Shown piece by piece: positions 1 to 5,431 of a stretch of 11,254 nt of DNA. This DNA comes from Candidatus Coatesiibacteriota bacterium (GTDB taxonomy: Bacteria > B130-G9), in NCBI GenBank assembly GCA_003647755.1, contig QMNL01000022.1, positions 1 to 11,254 on the forward strand. The letters run 5' to 3'. Under the pieces are notes generated by a model. It was given only the letters and a program-made list of their open reading frames with translations, was not told the DNA's origin and did not search any database. The first letter of the stretch is position 1. Every line of letters starts with the position of its first letter. A program made the position numbers and the translations under genes.

Positions 1-126
1 ATCATCGCTGCAGCAACCGTCTTTCGGAAAGAGATAAAAAAGCTGTCTATTGGAGCGCGGTGTCAAGCCACCGCAAATGAAAGCGGCGTCAAGCCGCCGC
101 ACTCCAAACTCACCCAGCGGGTGTAA
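1..126 (+). other. Possible 3' tail of an upstream gene (uncertain)
   Basis: Reading frame 1 is open from the first base to TAA at 124-126. Its first 15 or so codons (IIAAATVFRKEIKKL) read like a plausible protein C-terminus, but the rest runs through the palindromic element at 51-106, which argues against normal coding. Frames 2 (stop at 35-37) and 3 (stop at 78-80) could equally be the tail of a gene that begins before the window. The sequence to the left is needed to decide. Confidence 0.2.
51..106. repeat. REP-like double-hairpin palindromic element
   Basis: Two 18-nt hairpins lie in tandem: GCGGTG-TCAAGC-CACCGC at 57-74 and GCGGCG-TCAAGC-CGCCGC at 83-100. They are separated by AAATGAAA and framed by an outer inverted repeat, TGGAG (51-55) with CTCCA (102-106), giving a three-way-junction or cruciform-like fold. 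The two units differ at only two bases, which form one compensatory pair (T61-A70 against C87-G96), so pairing is preserved while sequence changes. This is the architecture of REP/BIME-type extragenic repeats. No T-run follows on the + strand, so it is not an obvious intrinsic terminator. Copy number in the genome is unknown from this window. Confidence 0.6.
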
Positions 127-237
127 GTTACAGATCGATGCCTGCCGAGATCATAGCCTCTGCGCGGCGGGAAAGCGTGTTCATCCCACCATCTGCCTTG
201 CCGTCAATCTGTTTGATTATTGGGGCAGCGAGTTTAC
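107..237. other. Intergenic stretch with small inverted repeats
   Basis: No credible coding region is seen. Right after the double hairpin is a third small hairpin, CACCC-AGC-GGGTG (111-123). It overlaps the odd palindrome TGTAA-G-TTACA (122-132), and the two cannot form together because they share bases 122-123. Nothing recognisable was found in 133-237. Confidence 0.35.
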
Positions 238-265
238 TTGACAGCACGAAGGGAAGCAGTATTTT
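238..265 (+). promoter_or_regulatory. Candidate sigma70-type promoter
   Basis: A perfect -35 box TTGACA (238-243) is followed after 16 bp by TATTTT (260-265), which matches 4 of 6 bases of TATAAT. Transcription would begin near 272, giving a leader of roughly 90 nt before the radical SAM gene at 360. The -35 is convincing; the -10 is weak and the host's promoter consensus is unknown. Confidence 0.4.
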
Positions 266-314
266 AGGGGAGCGTGCGATTCGGCGCGAGGAGGTTGGAT
301 AGTTTTCCAGCGAG

Positions 315-343
315 GACTATAGTCTGCGGCGAGTTACGTAACT
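315..343. promoter_or_regulatory. Two adjacent perfect palindromes in the 5' leader
   Basis: GACTATAGTC (315-324) and AGTTACGTAACT (332-343) are both exact palindromes, with centres 18 bp apart. They lie between the candidate promoter and the TAAGG ribosome-binding site (346-350) of the first radical SAM gene. They could be operator half-site arrays or short RNA hairpins. Function is inferred from position only. Confidence 0.3.
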
Positions 344-359
344 GATAAGGCATGGAAGG

Positions 360-1907
360 ATGCGGATACTTTTCGTAACCCCGTCCACCGGCGGGGAGTA
401 TTTTACTATAAACATTGGTCTGACGTCGATAGCGACCTACCTCGTTAAGCGCACCCGGCACGAGGCGAGGATTTTGGACTTTTCATTCTGCCGTAGCAGA
501 TGGCGTGAGCGTCTCAGGAGGGAGATGTTGAGGTTCGGCCCTGACGTGATCGGCATAACGCTTTTGAGCACGCACGGCTTTTCGGCGCGGGAGATAGTGA
601 GCGAGATCAGGCGGATCGACCCGGGCATCAAGATCATCGGCGGTGGGCACCACGCGACTATTACGCAGGGCAAGGTGTTTGAGGAGCTCGACATCGATGC
701 GATTTGCATTGGTGATGGTGAATACGCGACCGAGGAATATCTCGATAGGCTCGAGGAGGGGAGAAGTCTGGAGGGTCTGAAGGGTGTGTGGTTCAGGGAC
801 GGGGAAGCAGTCATCGAGAATCCCACAAGGCCAGCCATTAAGAATCTTGCCGATCTGCCGGCGCCTGACTGGAAGTTCTGGAGCGATTTCGACAGGCACC
901 TTCAGACGTTTCAGATGTTTCCGGTGATAGGGCAACGGAACTGCCCTCATCGGTGCACGTATTGCTCGGCGACGATCGTTCGGGAGCGGGTAGGCGTGGG
1001 GATCAGGTTTCTTGATCCCGTAGTTTATGCACGGCAAGTTCGCGAGGCTTGGGAGCGTTGGCGTGGTCCGTATCTCAAGATAGCCTGGATGTGGGACCCC
1101 GTGTTCACGATCAAGCCCTCGTGGATGCGCAAGTTTCTGGAGGAATACGAGCGATTGGACCTAGTTGGAAGGCTGCCCTACTCGATCTATTCGCGCATAG
1201 ATGAGCTGGACGAAGAGCGGGCACGGCTGCTCCACGAGACTGGATGTCTGAAGGTGAGGACAGGGATCGAGAGCGGCGACGAGTTTATTCGCAACAAGGT
1301 CTATGAGAAGGGGCTGTCGGCCGAGCAGATCGAGTACGCTGTCAATCTCTGCCGTAGGTACGATCTGTCTCTGACGGCATATTTCTGTGTTGGTGCGCCG
1401 GGCGAGACTCGCAGGAGCCTGCACCGGACGAAGATTTTGGCTCGCCGGACTGCGGCGGAGACGACGGTATTCCACGTCTGGAAGCCGCTTCCGGGCACGA
1501 AGGCAGTTGACAAGCTTCGGGAGTTTGGTGGGAAGATGAGCGATCGGTGGGCAAGGGAGGTTGTTGACATCACCCGGACCTCGTTTATCACGACTCCCTA
1601 CATTGGTCCATTTACGATTGGGTGGTTCCAGACGCGAGTGCTGACGGCGATGACGCTACGGAAAGTTTTCTCGCAGTTGTGGTATCAGAAGCATCGCTTT
1701 TTTGTTAATTTCTTTAGATATATAGCTCTTTGTCGTAGAAACGGTTTCAAGCTTTTTGACATGCTTAAGAATTTCACCTACGTCAACGGCGTGGACATTC
1801 TAATTGACAATGCTCGCAGAAAAGGCATGCTCCGAGGTAGGCCCGGCGGTGTGTTTCAGGACTTGTCGTTCAGGGAGGAGCGTGACCGGAGTCGCATTTA
1901 TCACTAG
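360..1907 (+). CDS. B12-binding-domain radical SAM protein (class B), first of a pair
   Basis: A 515-aa cytoplasmic iron-sulfur enzyme expected to cleave S-adenosylmethionine to a 5'-deoxyadenosyl radical, with a bound cobalamin for methyl transfer or ring chemistry. Residues 1-160 form a B12-binding-like Rossmann domain (VIGITLLS around 63-70, GGGHHAT 94-100, IGDGEYATEEYL around 117-128). The radical SAM core starts at C195-x3-C199-x2-C202, which would bind the 4Fe-4S cluster; RTGIESG (300-306) and YFCVGAPGET (341-350) match later core strands. A helical, Lys/Arg-rich C-terminal region follows (about 420-515). The length suits the BchE/HpnJ-like family. The ATG at 360 has TAAGG 9 nt upstream. 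The next gene, 50 bp downstream, is a second enzyme of the same class. The substrate cannot be read from the sequence; methyltransferase, cyclase or lipid-modifying roles are all possible. Confidence 0.88.
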   Translation: MRILFVTPSTGGEYFTINIGLTSIATYLVKRTRHEARILDFSFCRSRWRERLRREMLRFGPDVIGITLLSTHGFSAREIVSEIRRIDPGIKIIGGGHHATITQGKVFEELDIDAICIGDGEYATEEYLDRLEEGRSLEGLKGVWFRDGEAVIENPTRPAIKNLADLPAPDWKFWSDFDRHLQTFQMFPVIGQRNCPHRCTYCSATIVRERVGVGIRFLDPVVYARQVREAWERWRGPYLKIAWMWDPVFTIKPSWMRKFLEEYERLDLVGRLPYSIYSRIDELDEERARLLHETGCLKVRTGIESGDEFIRNKVYEKGLSAEQIEYAVNLCRRYDLSLTAYFCVGAPGETRRSLHRTKILARRTAAETTVFHVWKPLPGTKAVDKLREFGGKMSDRWAREVVDITRTSFITTPYIGPFTIGWFQTRVLTAMTLRKVFSQLWYQKHRFFVNFFRYIALCRRNGFKLFDMLKNFTYVNGVDILIDNARRKGMLRGRPGGVFQDLSFREERDRSRIYH

Positions 1908-1957
1908 TTGTATGCAGCAATAGGAAGTAGTTCCTTTGGGTATTTTGAGGTTAGGGC

Positions 1958-3505
1958 GTGGCTGAGCTGGTTTTAGTAAATCCACCGCTGACGTCTTGGG
2001 AGCAGTACTGCTATCTTCAGGAGACGAGCAATAACGTTGCTCCGCTGGGGCTTCTGAATCTCGCCGCCGTAACGAGGCAAGCTGGGATAGAGACGGCCAT
2101 TGTTGATGCTGAGGCGTTAGGTCTTTCCTACGAGCAAGCGATCGAGAAGGCCTTGTCGCACAGGCCGAGCGTTGTAGGAGTAACCGCGGTTACGCTTTCG
2201 ATAAGCAACGCTGCGAGGTTTGCGGAGGGCATCAAGGCGCGGGACAGCCGCGTGAGGGTTGCGATCGGAGGTCCGCACCTCTCAGCTGCCCCAGAGGAGA
2301 CAATGAGGCGCTATCCGGCGTTCGATGTCGGCTCGATTGGTGAGGGCGAGGTAACTATCCTGGAGCTTATGGAGGCTTTCCGGGGGGAGCGGCCGTTCGA
2401 GAGTGTTAACGGGCTGATCCTGCGCGGCGAGCAGGGGACTTATCGAACGCCTCCGCGTGAGTACCTCGAGGAGCTCGACCACCTCCCGTTTCAGCCCTGG
2501 GACCTTTTGGAACATTTCCCGGAGATATACACGCCGCCGGTTCATTCCTTCGGGAGGTTGCCTGTTGCGGCGCTCTACACGACTCGTGGCTGTCCCGCGC
2601 ATTGCACATTCTGCTCGAAGAACGTTTTTGGCAACAAGATTAGGTTCTTCAGCGCCGACTATGTCTTAGAGTCGCTTAGGCGGCTCATCAAGGACTACGG
2701 CATCCGCGAGATAAAGTTCTACGATGACAACATGACTTTCTCCAAGGAGAGGTTCTACGGGATATGCGAGGGCATGATTCGCGAGAAGATGGACATAACT
2801 TGGACTTGCGTGTCGCGCGTGGACCTGGTGAACGAGGAGATGTTGAAACTTGCGAAGAGGGCTGGTTGCTGGCAGATATCCTACGGACTTGAGACGGCGT
2901 CAGTCCGGCTGCTGAAGCTTATTAAGAAGGGGACGAATCTTGAGAAGGTGCGCAGGGCGTTGCACGCGACTCACAAGGCCGGGATAAGGACCAGGGGGTA
3001 TTTCATAGCGGGGCTGCCGACCCAGACGAAGGAGGAGTTGGAGGAGACGGTGCGATTTGCGCTCACGGAACACGTGGATGATTTCCAGATTCACCTTTTT
3101 GTGCCTTTCCCTGGGACGCCGATCAGCGAGAACATAGAGCAATATGGCGAGGTGATTGGCGGCTGGCACGATATGAACAAGCACAAGGTGGTCTTCGTTC
3201 CGCACGGGTGGACTGCCGAGGAGCTGGAGAGGGCTTACAACAATGCGCTCCGGCGTTTTTACATGAGACCCAAGACGATTATCTCCTACCTCGGGCAGAT
3301 TCGCAGTTGGAACGCACTGGTCAAGTTCATAAAGAGTGGCGTTACGATTGGCTGGCACTGGTTCTTCGGAGGGCATACCGAGGCCAGGCACGCAGCACAC
3401 GCCCAGGCGAAGCTGCTTGGGGTCAGTGGGGGTGATGCCACGGAGCCGAGCTCTTCCGTTGTGTCTCATCAGGAAGTATCAAGAAGTAAGGAGGCCCAGC
3501 TTTAG
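1958..3505 (+). CDS. B12-binding-domain radical SAM protein (class B), second of the pair
   Basis: A 515-aa enzyme of the same class as its upstream neighbour but strongly diverged. The N-terminal cobalamin-binding-like domain includes VNPP (7-10), APLGLLNLAA (28-37), IGGPHLSA (103-110) and GSIGEGEVTILEL (125-137). The radical SAM cluster motif is C212-x3-C216-x2-C219 within RGCPAHCTFC. Later core motifs are KFYDDNMTF (253-261), YGLETAS (309-315), GYFIAGLPTQT (347-357) and FVPFPGTPI (381-389). A low-complexity tail (about 470-515) runs into the next gene's translation signal. The start is GTG at 1958 with GAGG at 1947-1950. It is probably cotranscribed with the first radical SAM gene. In characterised systems such tandem enzymes often act sequentially on one product; that is inference here, and the substrate is unknown. 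Confidence 0.88.
   Translation: MAELVLVNPPLTSWEQYCYLQETSNNVAPLGLLNLAAVTRQAGIETAIVDAEALGLSYEQAIEKALSHRPSVVGVTAVTLSISNAARFAEGIKARDSRVRVAIGGPHLSAAPEETMRRYPAFDVGSIGEGEVTILELMEAFRGERPFESVNGLILRGEQGTYRTPPREYLEELDHLPFQPWDLLEHFPEIYTPPVHSFGRLPVAALYTTRGCPAHCTFCSKNVFGNKIRFFSADYVLESLRRLIKDYGIREIKFYDDNMTFSKERFYGICEGMIREKMDITWTCVSRVDLVNEEMLKLAKRAGCWQISYGLETASVRLLKLIKKGTNLEKVRRALHATHKAGIRTRGYFIAGLPTQTKEELEETVRFALTEHVDDFQIHLFVPFPGTPISENIEQYGEVIGGWHDMNKHKVVFVPHGWTAEELERAYNNALRRFYMRPKTIISYLGQIRSWNALVKFIKSGVTIGWHWFFGGHTEARHAAHAQAKLLGVSGGDATEPSSSVVSHQEVSRSKEAQL
3487..3494 (+). promoter_or_regulatory. Shine-Dalgarno for the S55 peptidase, inside the upstream gene
   Basis: TAAGGAGG is a near-perfect ribosome-binding site lying within the last codons of the second radical SAM gene, 12 nt before ATG 3507. 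The upstream TAG (3503-3505) is one base from that ATG, so the two genes are probably translationally coupled. This site also decides the start: an in-frame upstream reading from 3336 would place a hydrophilic stretch before an obvious signal peptide. Confidence 0.65.
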
Positions 3506-3506
3506 G

Positions 3507-5387
3507 ATGTCTGTTGGACGTAGATTAGGGTCAGTGGTGGTCATTTGTGTCTTTTGCTGGGCGTGGTTTCTCGTAACGAACGTGTTTGCGACGAGTGTCG
3601 AGATCATGCCGCTATCCGAGGTCAAGGCGGGTATGACGGGGTATTGCCTGACGGCGCTGAAGGGCTTTAAGCCGGAGCGACTTGAGATCAAGATACTCGG
3701 CGTTTTGTGGGGCGTTGCACCGAGAGCGAACCGGATTCTGTTCGAGGGGACGGACAAGACTTTCAAGAGGTTTGGCATCTTGGCGGGGATGAGCGGGAGC
3801 CCATGTTACATAGATGACAAGCTGATCGGTGCGTTGTCATACGGCTGGATTGGCGAAAAGGAGCCGATAGGTGGGATCACGCCTATCGAAGAGATGCTCA
3901 GGGTGCTCAAGGCGCCCGTCGTGCACAGTGCGACGCGAGGCGCAGCCGGCGTTTTCGCAGCAGACGGGAGCGGGATGAGTCCCTACCTGGACGAGAACGG
4001 GCGATTCAGGCTACCTCTCAAACTGCCGCCGTTGAACGGTTTTGGGCAGCACGATGTCGATCTTGTCGTCTCGGAGTCCGCAGCCTCCGGTAACCCACTG
4101 CTCTCGCGATTCCTCGGAGCGAGGCTCAGGCCCATCCCGCTGTCTTTTGTGTCGAGTTCCGCGGGCCTGAACGGTCTGGCCAGCAAGCTGGGCATAATGT
4201 CCGTTGGGGCGAGTTCGCAAAGCCCCATTCATATCTCTCCGGAGCAGCTTAAGCCGGGCTGTCCGCTTGGCGAGGCTCTGGTAACGGGTGATATGGATAT
4301 CGCTGGAATGGGAACGATGACTTACAGAGACGGCGACGTCTTCCTCGCTTTCGGTCATCCGAGTTTTGGCGGCGGCAGCGTGAGCTATCCGATGTGCAGT
4401 GGCATCGTCCATACGGGCTTTCCTAGTTACATATATAACTTTAAGATCTCGTCCAGTTCCCAACCTCTCGGCGTCATAACACAGGATAGGTACCCTGCTA
4501 TTGCTGGCAAGATAGGGGCTAAAGCGGACACGCTGCCGGTAGACCTGTGGCTGACTGGGGCCCAGTCCGGCAGGACCCGCAAGTTTCATTTTGAGATGAT
4601 AAGAAATAAACGCCTCACACCGCTGCTCTTGGGGCTTGTGGCAGACTATAGCATATATGCGTGCCAGCACGACTCGGGCGAGATCACAATCGATTGGAAC
4701 ATTCTGATGGACGTCAAGAAGCATGAGCCGGTGCGAATTACCGATTCGCTTTCAATGCCTCAATACAGTTACAGGCAGTTCATGACGAGTCTGACGGAAC
4801 CCTTCGCTGCGGTCATCGACAATGGCTTCGAGGATGTTCGTCTGAACAGAATTGAGATGAAGCTCAGGGTCAGTCAATCGACGGACACCGCGGACATTCT
4901 CTCCATAGACGTTGACAAGAAGCGGGTGCGGCCAGGCGAGAGCCTTGAGCTTAGCGTTGGCGTTTTGCCTCGTGCACAGAAGGAGAGGACTCTGAGGTTT
5001 AAGGTTACGATACCCAAGTCGTGCCAGCCTGGGCCGGCGGAGCTGATGGTCTTTGGAGCGGATGCCTACCAGATGTGGGAGGCAATGCGCGCCAAAGCGA
5101 AGTTCCGACCCCAAAACTATAAAGACGTAATTGACATGTTGGTCGAGGCGCCAAATCACAGGCAGCTGTTGGTCGTCCTCGCGAGAAGGCGGTTTGTGGC
5201 AATGCGGGGCCGTGAGGTCCTTCCTGACCTGCCAGCCTCTGCCCGTGCCGTTCTTTCGTCTGCGGCCTCGAGCGAGACGCGCGACAGGGCTAACTTTGAG
5301 GTCCTGCAAAAGGTTGTGTTTAAGAGCGATTTCAACCTGAGCGGGAAGAAGAAAGTCAGGGTACGGATTAAGCCGAGGAAGCTATAG
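3507..5387 (+). CDS. Secreted SpoIVB/S55-family serine peptidase with reversed Ser/His order
   Basis: A 626-aa exported protein. A Sec signal peptide (R5-R6, hydrophobic 8-27, cleavage likely after VFA28) precedes the S55-like start EIMPLSEVKAGMTGYCLTAL (32-51). The nucleophile motif GMSGSPC is at 94-100, followed by YIDDKLIGALSYGW (101-114) and EPIGGITPIEEML (119-131). The second half carries GMGTMTYRDGDVFLAFGHPSF (267-287) in the position of the catalytic His (H284), then a conserved block to about 335. D83 lies 15 residues before S98, the spacing I recall for D363/S378 of Bacillus SpoIVB. In SpoIVB the His precedes the Ser; here it follows. Residues 420-626 are a beta-rich, PDZ-less C-terminal region of unknown role, with a basic end. 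S55 peptidases are self-cleaving signalling proteases, but whether this one is active is not known. It is translationally coupled to the radical SAM gene upstream. Confidence 0.82.
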   Translation: MSVGRRLGSVVVICVFCWAWFLVTNVFATSVEIMPLSEVKAGMTGYCLTALKGFKPERLEIKILGVLWGVAPRANRILFEGTDKTFKRFGILAGMSGSPCYIDDKLIGALSYGWIGEKEPIGGITPIEEMLRVLKAPVVHSATRGAAGVFAADGSGMSPYLDENGRFRLPLKLPPLNGFGQHDVDLVVSESAASGNPLLSRFLGARLRPIPLSFVSSSAGLNGLASKLGIMSVGASSQSPIHISPEQLKPGCPLGEALVTGDMDIAGMGTMTYRDGDVFLAFGHPSFGGGSVSYPMCSGIVHTGFPSYIYNFKISSSSQPLGVITQDRYPAIAGKIGAKADTLPVDLWLTGAQSGRTRKFHFEMIRNKRLTPLLLGLVADYSIYACQHDSGEITIDWNILMDVKKHEPVRITDSLSMPQYSYRQFMTSLTEPFAAVIDNGFEDVRLNRIEMKLRVSQSTDTADILSIDVDKKRVRPGESLELSVGVLPRAQKERTLRFKVTIPKSCQPGPAELMVFGADAYQMWEAMRAKAKFRPQNYKDVIDMLVEAPNHRQLLVVLARRRFVAMRGREVLPDLPASARAVLSSAASSETRDRANFEVLQKVVFKSDFNLSGKKKVRVRIKPRKL

Positions 5388-5431
5388 TCAGGTTAGCTGA
5401 CCACACTTTGTTTTAAGCTGGGAGAAGAGAG

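Noticed and set aside
50..241. 63-codon + strand ORF with TTG start
   Set aside because: It runs through the palindromic element, has no ribosome-binding site and shows no domain-like composition.
1922..1935. AGGAA-GTAG-TTCCT hairpin between the radical SAM genes
   Set aside because: A 5-bp A/T-rich stem with no T-run is too weak to call a terminator.
2900..3469. 189-codon - strand ORF antisense to the second radical SAM gene
   Set aside because: The + strand frame encodes clear radical SAM motifs; the antisense frame is a by-product of GC-rich third positions. The same holds for 4011-4724, 4752-5309 and 6880-7458 on the - strand.
360..3505. Recent duplication of the radical SAM gene, as both are 515 codons
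   Set aside because: The proteins align only at family motifs and differ in their N- and C-terminal regions; equal length is coincidence.
3336..3506. Upstream in-frame extension of the S55 peptidase
   Set aside because: It would place 57 polar residues before an evident signal peptide, while ATG 3507 has a strong Shine-Dalgarno.
5387..5414. Hairpin GTCAG/CTGAC followed by TTTGTTTT as a terminator
   Set aside because: The stem is only 5 bp and the T-rich run is interrupted and five bases away; the 44-bp gap and gene order favour read-through.
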